NCBI RefSeq assembly: GCF_022605725.1
Contig: NC_065546.1
Span: 28,206,227-28,270,226 of the forward strand
DNA: 64,000 nucleotides
Reading direction: 5' to 3'
Source: Anthonomus grandis grandis
Taxonomy: Eukaryota; Arthropoda; Insecta; Coleoptera; Curculionidae
Within the stretch, counting starts at the first letter, position 1, and every line of letters begins with the position of its first letter. Positions 22,431 through 35,900 of this stretch are shown here, piece after piece. The notes under the pieces were generated by a model that was not told the origin of the DNA, made no database searches, and was given only the letters and a program-made list of their open reading frames with translations. The position numbers and the translations under genes were made by a program.

Positions 22431-23358
22431 TAAATGAGGAATATTACAGTAATAATCATTTAAACTATTTGGTCTTACTTCTGGTTCTGAAACTTTCTTG
22501 TGAGAATGCCTGAAGTCATTTATAAGTGATCAACATTCTCTCTGCCTATTTGAGGACACATTCAAGCGGTCACTATAAAATTTAACCTTTGCTGCTTTTA
22601 TCGTCTTTCTGTATAGACTACGATATTTCTGATGATAAAGAATAATGTTTGCATTAGTTGTATACTTGCGCAACTTAGCCAAAAAACGGAGGTTTTTAGC
22701 TGAAGTTCTGAGGCCTGCTGTGGCCCATGGTTTTCATTTTAAGCGTTTTTTTAGGAAACACTAATTGATCTTGTCACATAGCACATGAAATAACAAGGTA
22801 AACATGTCAGGAGTTTGTTTTTCTCTGTAAGAAACATTCGTTAGGCTTTAACCAGTGCTCAGTTAGTAATACAATATCAGGAAAATCACATGAATCAAGT
22901 AAAAGATGAAGCTCGTCCATTTTATTTCTTAGAGACTGTATATTTAAAATAAAACTACTGAAACTTTTCGCATGCTTATTTTCAATGTTATTTATGGAAT
23001 GTGAGTGAGCTTCATCTTCTGTGTATTTATCTATAAAAAAGAATCCCTATCACAGTCAGTATCTAGAAGTCCAGGTTGATTACTTGGTTTTATTGTGGAC
23101 ACATTTTTTGATAAAATGCTACTTTTGAAATGTTTTAAAATATGGGTATACAGTAATGATGCCAAATCTGATCCCAAGTTGCTGGCATGATTAGACTCTA
23201 AAATTCTATTTAGATTAATATTATTTGCGTGAAATATTCTATAGAGAGCCTTATTGCTATTATAAATTACAATATGGTTTGGATATATGTAAGGGCTTGT
23301 CATCACTAAACTATTGCTATGTAAATGTATAAAAGTTTTTAAAATATCAAATGATGAG

Positions 23359-23580
23359 CTACAACATTGTAATACCATTTAACATTAAAATTAACATATC
23401 ATTTTCTGTGAATTCCTTAACCATAGACGATGCAGTATTAATCAGTTCATTGTTTGTACTTCCTGGCTTCAGGAAACATTGGACTTTGTAGTTAGCTTCA
23501 AACTTCAGAAGCAATTTCTTCAGGAACACTCTACTAGAATTTCCACCCACAAGAAGAAGCTTAGGTCGATTATCAACGGG
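23359..23580 (-). pseudogene. LINE ORF1 esterase (SGNH-hydrolase)-like fragment
   Basis: The segment KLLLVGGNSSRVFLKKLL..KPGSTNNELI..FTENDMLILMLNGIT matches the pattern of SGNH-type ORF1 proteins of CR1-group LINEs (LLVGDS start, KPGA block, D-hydrophobic-G-ND block). The GDS nucleophile region reads GGNS, so the catalytic Ser context is altered. Recognised by pattern only. Confidence 0.5.
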
Positions 23581-23587
23581 TAAATTT

Positions 23588-23636
23588 GGCCTACATGGTA
23601 ACTGCGTTGGAGATTTGACCTACATGGTAACTGTGA
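23588..23636. repeat. Short tandem duplication
   Basis: CCTACATGGTAACTG occurs twice about 30 bp apart, just upstream of B3GALT6. It may be a simple duplication; no function is evident. Confidence 0.5.
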
Positions 23637-23933
23637 TAACCTATTTTTAATTATATGTTACACTTTGCAAAAATTCGTTTTTTTCACAAATTTTTATGAT
23701 AAAAAGACACATAAATTTAAAAAAAAAAACGTTTTCCTATAAGTTCTATTAAAATTAGTCAGACAGAATTTGTTACACTTGACAACGTCGGTATGTTCTA
23801 GGTGTTTTAGTGTATATTTTGTGATGTGATGAGTGACAGTAATGACGTTTCATCTGTGGCTAACCAGGCTAACCTCACTTTTTTGATTTCATGTCGCAAT
23901 TTTCAAAATTCCATTTATTATTAACAAATTCTT

Positions 23934-26540
23934 ATGATAAAATACCGTGAAATTAAGAATTTGCGTACTCTACTAATAGCGCTATTTTCATTCCTGCTGG
24001 GATGCATGGTGACAATAAATTTAACGCCAGTAGAAAAAACTTGCATCATAGATAAATCTGATAGGGAATACAGGATCCTACAAAACTCTAGGCTACAGAA
24101 CCCGGAGGTAATCGTACTGATACTGTCGGCGCCAAAACACATTGAAAAACGAAAAGTAATAAGAGAGACATGGCTGAATTTGGGCCAGATCACATCCACC
24201 CCTTATCGGTTCAAGCACTATTTTGTTGTGGGAAGTTTGGGACTTGACAGTGACCAACTGTTGCATTTGAGCAACGAACAGTCAGAGTTTTGGGACATTT
24301 TAATATTGCCCATGCAAGACAATTATATGAATTTAACAAAAAAAGTGCTTCAGATGTTTCAATGGCTCAATGATCAGTATAATTATGGTCTACAGTATAA
24401 ATTTGCCCTTAAGTGTGACGATGACACCTTCATAAACCTACCTGCACTTTTAAAGGACATTCAGAACATGGAACACCATTTAGCAACATCCCAACTACAG
24501 TTTCCGCTAAATCTTCCACCTGAGCAGCTGAATCGTTTTATTACGGTTGATGTGCAATCAAATGAAAAAGTGCAAGTGGAAAATATGAGTTTATATTGGG
24601 GATATTTTGCAGGCAATTCGAAAGTACAAACTTTTGGAAAATGGGCCGAACCACATTGGATTGCATGTGATAAATATGTCCCATATGCTTTAGGAGGTGG
24701 ATATATATTGTCTAAGGAACTGGTCAGTTTTATTGCTAGGAATGCAGATAATTTAAGGTAATAAACAGTACAATTGTATTTAAATTCAAATATATATTGC
24801 CAAAGTAGACATTACATACAATGTGGTGGAATTTTCAGTAAAATTAAATATAAAAAATACATTTAGACCTAAAGATAAATTCTCACTACACACATACTTT
24901 CCATTTCATCACAATATATTGATAAATCACTTCTGTATGCTTTTAAAATTTAACAGTCAATATAGGACTATTGAGGATGATCACCTCACTAGAAGAGGAA
25001 CTGATCTGGTGTGCCTTTTCTTAGACTAAGAACCTCTTAGAATTAATACAACATTTCACTGTGCACCTACCTTTATAAATAGATTACCTAGAGAAACTTG
25101 TAAATTACCACTTAATATTTTTTAGGCTGTTATTTTTAGATAATCTAATATTACATGCTTGTGCAGCTCTTATACATATTGTATCTATTTACATAATTAT
25201 AGATAACATGAAAAGTCAATTAAACATATATAATGACATAATAAGTATTATGGAATTCTGTATGAAACAAAATTAAAAAGTCTAAATGGAACTCTTAAGA
25301 TTTATAGTATCAAGCAGCTCTGGACCTATTGATTGACCATTTAAAAAACTGTAAAAAAAGTAAATATTGAAAGTAGCTCTCCTTTTTTTTTCAATGTGTA
25401 GTATAGTTTTCTGCATATACAATAAAAATGATAGTCAAGATTTGGTTAAAATTTATTCTGAACCTTTTGTAAATGCTGTTTATGAATTTCCTGATAAGGT
25501 GATCAAAACACAGAGGCTTGTTCATTGAATAACTATTAATTAAAAAAACGTAATGAAAAAAATGTACTATTTCTATAAATGAATCTAAAGATGTCTGACT
25601 TTAAGGTTATATTAGCTACAATATTAATAGGCTTAGAAAGTAAGATGCTCATTAAAACTTACCCTCAAATCATTGGCTGTATGCACTAATTGATAAGGAA
25701 TCACCAATTACTGCATAGAATCAATTTTTTTGATCCTTTGAAGAAACCTATGTATCACATTATTTACTTTGAGACATTAATAAGGGTAAAAGTGTTCACA
25801 TGTAACCATATTGTTTAACTCCCTCCACATCACACTCCTTAATTATGTAGTTCAGTTGGGTAAAATAGTATAAAAGATTAAGTGTATCTGGTGGACATAA
25901 TTTAAATTTTAGTTTATATAAACATAGACATATTACACTCTTTATAAGTGTTTTCATAGTCTGTTAGAATTTTTATTTTGTGATGCTGTTTTAAGTGTTT
26001 TGAAATTGCAATAATTTCATTGTTTTTTTTTTAATCTTATACTTATTGTGAGTTTAACATAAAACTTCAAACAGTGTCAGAATTATCTTCTATTATGTAA
26101 TTAGACTTATACCAATGCAAAATCTCTATATATATATTCCCTATTGAGCATTGTAAAAACTATGTTGTTTTACAGTATTATAATCCTTTCATTTGAACCC
26201 TTAATTAATATTTCAATTTTTTCAGCCCATAAATAAATGTTTTACCAGTTTGTCTTATTTCAGGGTGTACAATTCCGAAGATGTAAGTGTGGGCTTATGG
26301 CTGGCCCCAGTAAACAACATAATTCGGATTCATGATATTCGTTTTGACACTGAATGGACAACTAGAGGGTGCAAAGATTTTTATTTAGTTACCCACAATA
26401 TTCCGCCAGATGATATGAGAAATATGTATGATAGTTTACAGACTGATAAAAGGCTCTGTAAGAAAGAACATGTAAGAAGGAAATACTATTTATATGATTG
26501 GAAAGGATCCCCTGCTAAATGTTGTGTGGCCTGGCACTAA
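23934..26540 (+). CDS. B3GALT6: Beta-1,3-galactosyltransferase 6 (two exons)
   Basis: Exons 23934-24757 and 26264-26540 (GT-AG; AAG/gtaata..ttcag/GGTG; split Arg codon) give 366 aa. The enzyme adds the third sugar (Gal-beta1,3-Gal) of the xylose-Gal-Gal-GlcA linker that anchors heparan and chondroitin sulfate to proteoglycans, in the Golgi. Seen: a short cytosolic tail and signal anchor at residues 11-30, RKVIRETW (73-80) of GT31 enzymes, the DDD metal-binding triplet at 162-164 in FALKCDDDTF, YWGYFAGN (221-228), YALGGGYILS (251-260) and the catalytic-loop EDVSVGLWL (280-288, split by the intron just upstream). Cysteines near the C-terminus (CCVAWH) are typical of the subfamily. Length matches the family (330-380 aa). 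No defects seen; the start is the first in-frame ATG before the anchor. It is convergent with TMEM198. Confidence 0.95.
24758..26263 (+). other. B3GALT6 intron
   Basis: 1.5 kb, AT-rich, consensus GTAATA donor and a T-rich CAG acceptor. No transposon or internal exon was recognised. Confidence 0.9.
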
Positions 26541-26603
26541 AATTGTGTGAATTTTTTCATTTGTACTTAAGTTTTTGTGAAGATATAGATAAAATCCTTT
26601 GTA

Positions 26604-26609
26604 AATAAA
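26604..26609 (+). terminator. B3GALT6 poly(A) signal
   Basis: AATAAA 64 bp after the B3GALT6 stop codon. The opposing TMEM198 signal (AATAAA on the minus strand, 26702-26697) lies about 90 bp away, so the two transcripts end almost back to back. Confidence 0.6.
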
Positions 26610-26696
26610 TGGTAGATTTTTGTCGTTAAAAAGATAATTCTAGAGTATGTGTGTAAGGAACTAAAAGAAACCCAACAAACTAAGTATATACACTTT

Positions 26697-26702
26697 TTTA
26701 TT
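26697..26702 (-). terminator. TMEM198 poly(A) signal
   Basis: AATAAA on the minus strand about 200 bp after the TMEM198 stop codon. Confidence 0.5.
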
Positions 26703-26905
26703 GTCTTAAATTTTGAGTTAAAAGTTGACTTTTTGATAAATGAGATCTAACTATATATAAGTCTAAGAGGCGGCATCTGAATTGCCGCCGTGCGTAAATA
26801 CATAAATATCACCACAAAAACAATTTCAATAATTTAAAATTGATTATGTTTTAGCTATATTTGAGACACTGTTGCCACACCAAATGACACAACTGACGCA
26901 AAAAC

Positions 26906-29900
26906 TTACTTTTTATAATAGAAATCGTTGTCGTCAAAGTACTGCTCGCGAGAAGGTCCTACCAAATTATGATGGTCCGGTAACATCGTTAAATGGGTCG
27001 CGTCCGATTCCAGGGTACTACATTCACCGTCATATTTTTTATTTTGCATTTGCTGGACGAAATTCTGCAAGAAAAAGAACGTCAGTTTTCCTATATTTTA
27101 ATTATTTTTCTTGGTCTTTCTATAATACAAAGTATTATCTATAGTACAAAGTATTATAGATAAGTCTGGGACAATAGTTACTACAGACTAATTTTAAAAT
27201 AGTAGTATTATGAGTAAAATGAGAAAGAAGTTAAAATCCAAGTCTATTAAAAGGAAAGCATTTCAGTTCTCGTTAGAGTGTGATATGCCTCACAAGAGTA
27301 TAATATGTACTTAGACAAGAGGCTACATATCTTTGCATGATTTTTCTTAGACTTGATAAAAGTTCCTTGTATCTAGTCGTAAAGCATTATACAGTTTTAT
27401 TTCCTCATTCATTCTATTTTTGCTCCTTCTATATTGAGTTAACATCAAGTTGTATTGTGTATTGTTTGAGTGCACATCTGTCAGAAGATATCTATTATGA
27501 TTTTGCTTAAGGGGTTACTACACCGTAAAATGATGTTTACATTTTTGTTCAAGAAAACACAAACTACTGAAAGAAATTGTATTCTGGTATTTTATTGTTC
27601 ATATACTGATGTGTAAATTTAATTTTTTTTTGGGTTAATAAAAATACATTACATGATTGAAACTCAAAGTGGCAATAGAATGAAGCGGCTCAGAACGGAT
27701 GATGGCTTTGAATTTATAAACACTGAGTTAAGACATATTTTAGAGAGAAGGGGAATAATCCATGAAAGATCCTGCCTAGATACATCAGGATAAAAAGGGC
27801 AGGGCAGAACGAAACATGTGTATACTGGTTCGGGCCGCTAGAATCCTACTGCATAGCAATCACAAATAAAAATCTTATTTGGTGATTATGCTTCAGTTTT
27901 CGTGTTGAACCGAGTTTCATGCAGAACAATAAAGGATCAAAGTCTCTATGAAGTGTGGTCAAATAATAAATGTGATCTTAATCTTAACCTATTTCAGGAA
28001 TTTGACTTTCCAGTATTCGTGAGCGTGCTTAAAAAAAGGAGGAAAAGTTAGATGCAAAACGTGAAAAAAACATTTTTGTGTATGGAGAAACTACACAAGG
28101 GTTTCGCGTATTTTTGCCTTATAGAACTTAGGTAAACAACTTGAAACATTTGGTTGTTTTGAAGCCAGTGGTGATGAATTGTATGATCTATCTAGCAACG
28201 AAAATTCTGTTGCAGCTGTTTTGAAAAATGTTGTCTTGGATAATCTGGAAACATAGAACCACACATCTCCAGTAGAATCTGGAGGGGAGATAATTAAAAG
28301 ATCTGCAGAGAGCTGTTGAGAAACCGGTTTGGACAAAAGACTACGACATGAAGCTGGAAGAGTTCGGTGAATGTGATATGTCTCTTTTCAAGTAGTGAAG
28401 AGCCTTTACGGGAAAATAATATTTGAAGTGCCATAGCCTAAAGATAAAAAGTTATAGACAGTAAATGGGATTTCAAAGTAAAGAGAGACAATGCGTTTGA
28501 GGCACTGCTGGTAGCGCGAGATTTCCCTCAAGACAGTGAAGGTGAGGTGTATGACATTTACACTCCAGTGGACAAGCTGGCAACCTTCAGAATTTTGCTA
28601 TTTTGGCAGACCAGTGTATCATGACACCTTTTGATTTCAAACTAATAACTGGGCAGAATTTCCAACTTGTCTCCATTTAACTTGGGCACAACACAAGTAA
28701 CATGGTCCCCTCCCCATGGTTTGGTCAATTTATTAAAAAAAACTCGGATCAACTGACTGTTCATTGGTTCCGACTTCAATATTGAAATGAAGTTTAACCG
28801 ATTTTCCACATAATTATTGCACTATTTATGACCTATCTTCGTCAAGTCCCTACTTCCGATAACAATGGGATTCAAGGAGATAGTCGGAACGGAATGCGCT
28901 TATTTAGTTTTGGCTATAATTTGCAAATTTTAGGTATTTTCTGTAATAAAACTGGTAATTAGTTAACTAATTTTAAGACAATTCAAACTGAAACCTAAGC
29001 TGTTAAATAGGTCGCATTCTTAAGGTAACACATATTTTGGTATAAATCACAACTATACTGTTAAAAAATGGCACTAGATATAAACAATAATTAGCTGACT
29101 TGATATTGAATGAGACTCAGAAGGAATTATTTCTTTTATCTGCTACGGTAGGTTTATTCTTAAAAAAAAACAATAAGTTTCTGTAACTAATCTTAATTAA
29201 TAATATTTTTTGCCCAACTGTTCACTTATAACCCTGGGCAGTTTATACGCTTTCATTATTAATGTGCATTATTATAGCACTTACCTGGCTTATAATATCT
29301 CCGTGGGCAGTTCGGACCTGATACAAATAACGGTACTTCTTTTGTCTCAGTTCGGCCCTGTTTAGTCTGTTCATTGGACGAGCGGAGTTCCCGGCTAAAT
29401 TGGCTGGTTTTTTTCTACCGGCGGCGACTATACAAACAAAACATTAACTTAAAATCCCTCTATGCGAATAATAAAAATTTTAAAAACATTACCGTCCTCG
29501 TGGCGCCGCCCTCGGCCAGTTAAAAAAGACTGGACAATAATCCCGGTAATGGTGAGGATCGGCCAGGACCCTAAAACGATCCAGGAGAACCAACAGGGGG
29601 GCGCCTGGACCGGTTTTAGGGACGCCCTCTGCCAGATCCAGGATAAGACCGAGAGGTTCTCTAGGAAATAGTCGATTGTGATGGCCAGCAGAGCACCACC
29701 GTATAAACTGGATCCCACAATTGTCAAACCTGGACATTTAGGAAATATTTATTTGTAAATTATTTCTTGAGGGTTGGTTAGGTTCTACTGACAAATATGA
29801 GCTTACCTTTTCTAAAATATAGACTGAAAATGGCACACAACAAAGCACTTCCCAACAAAACTCCGATACACAACCAAATATTTCCCTTCGGCGTGGTATG

Positions 29901-32900
29901 AGTGAGATAATCGGCTGTCAATAGCCCAGCCAGACCGAACAGCAGTCCTGTATGTAGGCCAGTGACGAACAGACCGACGTACTGTACCAGCATGGTGATC
30001 AGGCCGAAGAGCAGGCCAGCGAATGCTGCAACAGCTGATAATAAATGGGAAAAACGCAGTTAAACCAAAAGTGATGAGAAAATTAAGATTGTTACCGGCA
30101 TTTCCGTAGCTGGGCAACAGTTCGCCCTGTAGACACATTAAGTAGACCATGCTACAGGCGAAAATGAACCCGGTAAGAAACATGATGGTCTTGAAGAGCC
30201 GATAACCTTTCAAAAGGAGAGTTTATATAATAATAAAAAATCGCTTTGTTAAATCAGATTAGGAATATAATATTGAATATTGTCATATAGGCCCGACAAA
30301 GTCTATTGAACCTACTTTTGATCAATCCAACTTTTTTCATTTCCGCTTTGTACTGTCTCACGAAACTGACTCTACTGCATTTACTGAGAATCTGGATGGG
30401 TTTATCCAAGTTTTTAGACACAGAATCTCAGTTTTTGGTTCTAGACATTAACACTGATATTCTTTTTAAGCAGACAAATATTTCTGAGAAGTACTTAAAT
30501 TCTTTTAATTAATAAACTAAAAAGTCTTTATGCAAATGGTTTTTTAGCTTATATGAATAAAACCCGTATAGGCTTGACATACAATACTAATTTACCAGCA
30601 TAATTTATAATATTAGCAAATCGATTAAAGATACTATAGTTTTTTAACAAAAAAAAATTATCAGACCCTAGGAAATAAAGAGTCGTCTCTTAAACATATT
30701 CGTCGATCTAGCCAAAGCTTTTAATACCGTTTGTTATTCTAAGCTTCTTAAAAAATTAGAATCTGTTGGTATAAACTATAAGGGGACTGTACCTTGATTT
30801 AATAAAAGTTACCTGTATGCTGTAAAAATTGGTAAAGAACTTTTAAAGTTATTAAATATTATAGTGTTCTATATGGAATAGTTCTTGGTCTATTATTATT
30901 TATTCTTAATATAAAATGATGTTTTTGATCTAAGGCTTAATGGCAAAATAGGAAGCTTTGCGGGTAATACATTTTTATTCGTTAAATCTAAGTTATGGAC
31001 TGAGAGAGAAAATATTCCAAAGGCAAAATTTCGTCAAATTAAAGAAGTGATTTAATTTTAATGCTCTCACCTTAAATTTTAATAAAATTCATTTTATAAC
31101 ATTTAGTTCTTACAGCTCAGGAATTCCTAATATTAATACCTTACATTATAAATATAACAGCTACTAATATAATGAAATATCTAGGCTTTCAAATTAATCA
31201 ACATTTCAGTTGGGACTTACTACTTAAGCCAACCATTTGATTAAAAAAATAAGATAATTTGTTTCTAGATTTAAATATCGCAGAGAGCACTTGAAGCTAA
31301 CAAAGTTGAAAAAACTAAACAAAGAACATTGTTTCAAAGTGTTTTGGATTGTAGCTTCACAAATATTTTTCCCGATAAAAAATATCATAGTTCCTTTATA
31401 TCAAGTTTTTGGAGTATCTAATCTTGCTGCATGAAGATGACTTAAAAATCTTTAGGGTTATTAGAGATGTAAGAGATTGTGTAAAAATGCAATCCGACCT
31501 AAATCAATGCACTCCCTGGTTCCACGAAAAATAAATGTAATATGCGTTTTAATAGAAATTCTCAAATTTATTTAAATATAGGCTAGACAACTCTCTTTTG
31601 GAACCACTGACCATTTTGAAAGATTGAGGACTGTTTTTTAATTGAACTTAGTTTTAACAACCATTATTGACTTTATTTTAAATAAGCACTAAAACTGTTG
31701 GGATTTTTGAAAAGGAGTCTGCCTGACTTGCCATATAAACAATTTTGAAGAATTAAAAATAAAATCCTCTGGTTTATTGCATATAAACTTAAAATCCCCG
31801 CAGAAGAAATGAAATATTTTGATATACTATAATTACTAAACATTCCAACCTTAAAAAATCGTAGGATAATGCTTCATTTAGAATTATTAATGGCTCGATA
31901 GACTCTCCGAAGTTGTTGGGAATTTTTTTTTAAAGTTCCTCAGAGGAACACTAAGTGTAGAGATTTATTTTATTTGGAAAGGTCAAGTACAAATTATTGT
32001 TTAAATAGGCCAATTGAAACTTGCTAATCTGGTAATGCACCTTAATCTGATTTTGTGTTTTCTATAGTCAAAGGTTTAAGAATTATGTAGTGTTTTAATC
32101 TTGGAAATTTATATTTATTTTTAGAATATTATGTTCTTCATTAATTAATTTATTAATTATTTAAAAAACAATTATTATAAATCTATTGTACATAGTAAAT
32201 CCGTTAATAAACTACCTTTTTATTCTATATTTTAGCCTTAAGGAATTTCATTTGATATATGGTCTGTGTCGATGGGGGGACGTGATTAATGTTAGTATCC
32301 GAAGATTTAAGACCATGCAAAAATGGATTACTAAAATTATAATAAAACTATAATTTATCCTACAGAACAATATTTTTATACAGGGTGGTCCGGTTTCGAT
32401 GGCGAAAAATTAAATGGTCGACAGAGAACGAAAAAATAATAAGTTTGCTATTATAAATAATATTCAAAAAATGATTCGTTAAAAAATTACAGGGTGTCAA
32501 AATTCTAATAAAAAAAATCAATTTTTTTTATTTTTCTTAAACCACTTTAGATATTTTAACGAAATTTGGCACGTTTAGACAGTTAATCAAGACGCATCTT
32601 TTTGTGCAAAAATTAATAATTTTATTCACCAGTGGCGTGTGTGCGGGCCGATCTTCATACAATTTTAATTAATTTTAATTAAGAAAATGATGCGCCATTG
32701 TTTTTTTTCTCAATTTCTATTTTTTATGAAATCCTTGTTTAATTTAAAATAAAAAACATCTCTTTACTTTTTGTCGTACGACACACTGTTTGCGAGTAAA
32801 AAAATAAATTTTTATAAATGCTGATTTTTTTTTATTAAACAAAAAATATGAAAATACTAAATTTAATTAAAGACTAAATTATTCTGTTGGGTTCTAAAAA

Positions 32901-35900
32901 AGACACAAGAATCTGGATTCCGAAATTCAAATAAATAATGAGTATAATAATGCCGGCAAGAAGGCAATGCATGCATAAAACAAAAGACGGTTTGTTTGTA
33001 TTTTATTATGACAGTTAATTATTTAAGTAAGTCAGATTATTGCGTTGGTTAACTTATTAATTTTGGTATTATTAACAGTGTTGTTAAAAGTATTGTGAAA
33101 AATGCGTTTTTCAAGTAATGAATACGCTGATATTCATTTTTGTTATGGATTTTGTGATGGAAATGCGGAAGCGGCAGTTCGTGAATATCGAAAACGGTAT
33201 CCAAATAGAAGAATTCCAGATGCTCGCGTGTTCATTAGAACACATCAACATTTTAGGATCATTGGTCTACGTGGTAATAATGAACAATACCGAAACCAGA
33301 GAAATATTAATGAAAATCGTGTACTTTTGATAATTATCCAAGGCTGAGCTCTCGCAAGGCAGCTCAACAACTACAAATTCCTAAATCTCAAATATTGCGA
33401 ACCTTACACGCTGACCATAGGCATGCATATCACCTACAGCCTGTTCAGGGCTTACACCCTAGTGATGCTGAAAAGAGAGTAAGATTTTGTCAGTGGCTTT
33501 TAAACTCAACAGAGGAAAATCCCGACTTTTTACACAAGATACTTTGGACGGATGAGTCTTGTTTTACTTTTCTTGTTTAGTGATAAATTTTCATAACATT
33601 CACGTTTGGGCACAACAGAATCCTCATGCAATTCGGCCAAGATCGTTTCAAAATGAATTTTCCATTAATGTTTGGTTGGGCGTTATTCGTGATAATGTTT
33701 GTGGTCCGCATTTCCTACCTCCAAGGCTAAACTCACAACTATTTCTGGAGTTTTTAAATAATAGTCTGCCGGACTGCATTGAGGATTTACCCATTAATTT
33801 GAGACATGAAAGTTGGATACAACTGGATGGAGCCCCCCCACATTTTGGAATAGGTGTAAGAAACTGGCATAATAATAATTACCCTCGAAGGTGGATTGGC
33901 CGGCTAGGGAGGAATGATATTAATGATCAAAATGGTATTGGACCAATACTCTGGCCACCCAGGTCACCGGATCTTAATCCACTAGATTTTTACGTTTGGG
34001 GAAACATTAAGGATAAAGTTTACGCTAATCCCGAGGAGATAAAGAGAGGAATTAATCTTAAGATTTCAGAAAGCATGTAAAAGACATGCAAAATCAAAAT
34101 TTTGTGGTACTAGCTGCAATAAACTCCTTAATAATTCGGTGTAGAAAATGTATTTAGGTCAGTGGGCTGCATTTTGAACAACTTCTTTAATTATTAATTG
34201 TTTTCATTTTGTTATTGTTTTTAAACGAATTAAATGTGTTATCTTCTTATGTGTTTTTATAAATCAGCATTTTTACTCGAAAACGGTGTGTCGCACGACA
34301 AAAAGTAAAGAGATGTTTTTGATTTTAAATTAAACAAGGATTTCACAAAAAAAAGAAATTAAAAAAAAAACACTGGCGCATCATTTTTTTAATTAAAATT
34401 GTATGAAGATCGGCCCGCACACACGCCACTGGTAAATAAAATTAATAATTTTTGCACAAAAAGATGCGTCTTGATTAACTATCTAAACGTGCCAAATTTC
34501 ATTAAAATATCTAAAGTGGTTTAAGAAAAATAAAAAAAAAATTATTTTTTTAATTAGAATTTTGACACCCTGTAATTTTTTAACGAATAATTTTTCGAAT
34601 ATTATTTATAATAGCAAACTTATTATTTTTTCGTTCTCCGTCGGCTATTTAATTTTCCGCCATCAAAACCGGACCACCCTGTATACTCTAATTTTTTTAA
34701 CGTTAGGCAATTATATGCTAAAAAAATTGCTTTCAGGATCGTTAAGGAACCTCTAAAATTTCCAACGCATCCACATAAAACCAGAAGTTTGATAAATAAC
34801 ATGAGTACCTACATTGCATAGATGTAGCAAGAAATATCACTTCGTTAGCACCTAAAATAATATACAGTGTGGTGACTTTAACTGGAATAAATTCAGTTAA
34901 AACTAATCAAAATTTATCTCGCAAAATTCCTGAGACCCGTCGATTTTTGTTTATTTTTTTTCACATTTCAAGATAGTTTTTGTATTTTTTCACCTACAGG
35001 GGGGGTCCAAATTAACCCCAACTTTTTTTTTCAAATGGAAAGCAACTTTTTTAAAACTCTCATTGAAAAGAGCCCTTATTCTTGATTAAATTGCCCTATT
35101 TACTTTTGTGATTATCTAAAGGAGAAATACGAAAAAAATAAAAACCATTAAGTTATTAAAAGTTGCGTTTAATGTATAAGATGCTCAAAATGAGCACCAT
35201 TTACTTGTTGGCAAAGCCCAAGACGATAATAAAATTTGTTTCTGACATTTTCTAACACTTCTGGAGATATTTGTCGGATTTCTTGCCTAATACGTTCTTT
35301 GAGTTTGTCTAGGTTTCCTGGCTTGCTCATATAAATTTGACTTTTCAAATGTCTCCATAGAAAAAAATCAAGTGGGGTGAGATCGGGAGAACGTGCCGGC
35401 CACTCGATTGCACCTTTTCTACCAATCCATCTGTTTGGAAAATTGTCATCTAAATACTGGCGTACATTACGGGCATAATGTGGGGGAGCACCATCTTGTT
35501 GCATCCAGATTCTTTCATCATACAAATCTGGATCGAACTGACTCGGATATAAGGCACGTAAGGCTGGAACTAGTTCATGTTCAAGAAATTCTAGATATCT
35601 TTCCCCAGTTAAAGTATCATTGAAGAATATGGGCCCTATAACTTGCCTGCCAATTATGCCAGCCCAAACATTAGTTTTCTGGGGATATTGTGTATTAGTT
35701 TCCCTTACCCAGTGTGGGTTCTCGTCAGACCAGTAGCGACAGTTCTGCTTATTAACATGGCCATTTAGGGTGAATGTAGCCTCATCAGAAAAAAGGATCC
35801 ACTCCGAAGATATGCGATTTTCGTCAATGGCGTTCATCATTAAATCACAGAACTGAAATCTGCGATCTGGATCGTCTTCTAATAACTCTTGAACGGGTTG

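Larger units (their letters stand above)
20730..23580 (-). mobile_element. CR1-like LINE, minus strand, with SGNH-type ORF1
   Basis: From 5' to 3' on the minus strand: an ORF1 piece with a GDSmiR-like start and KPGSTNNELI and DMLILMLNG motifs (23550-23359), its C-terminal part (23378-23031), and a truncated endonuclease (NIQSLRNKMDELHLLLDS, TEHWLK near 22870-22940). Then come a deletion into the linker, RT fingers (22430-22080), palm and GVPQGSVLEPLLF (21955-21680), FADDTT (21665-21162) and the C-terminal tail ending YYSLDDFFND (21127-20849). Breaks occur at each junction. Same family as 2886-5404. Confidence 0.8.

Noticed and set aside
27655..28640. PiggyBac-like reading
   Set aside because: Considered first, but the order DDGFEF, YEVW, GFRVFLP, then ARxFxQ..VYDIYTPVDKLATFR is that of Copia integrase and RT.
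29462..29671. Plus-strand and alternative minus-strand frames over TMEM198 exon 4
   Set aside because: Shadows of the conserved exon, which splices in phase with its neighbours.
34562..34756. 64-aa frame
   Set aside because: It runs through the mariner TIR and its flank.
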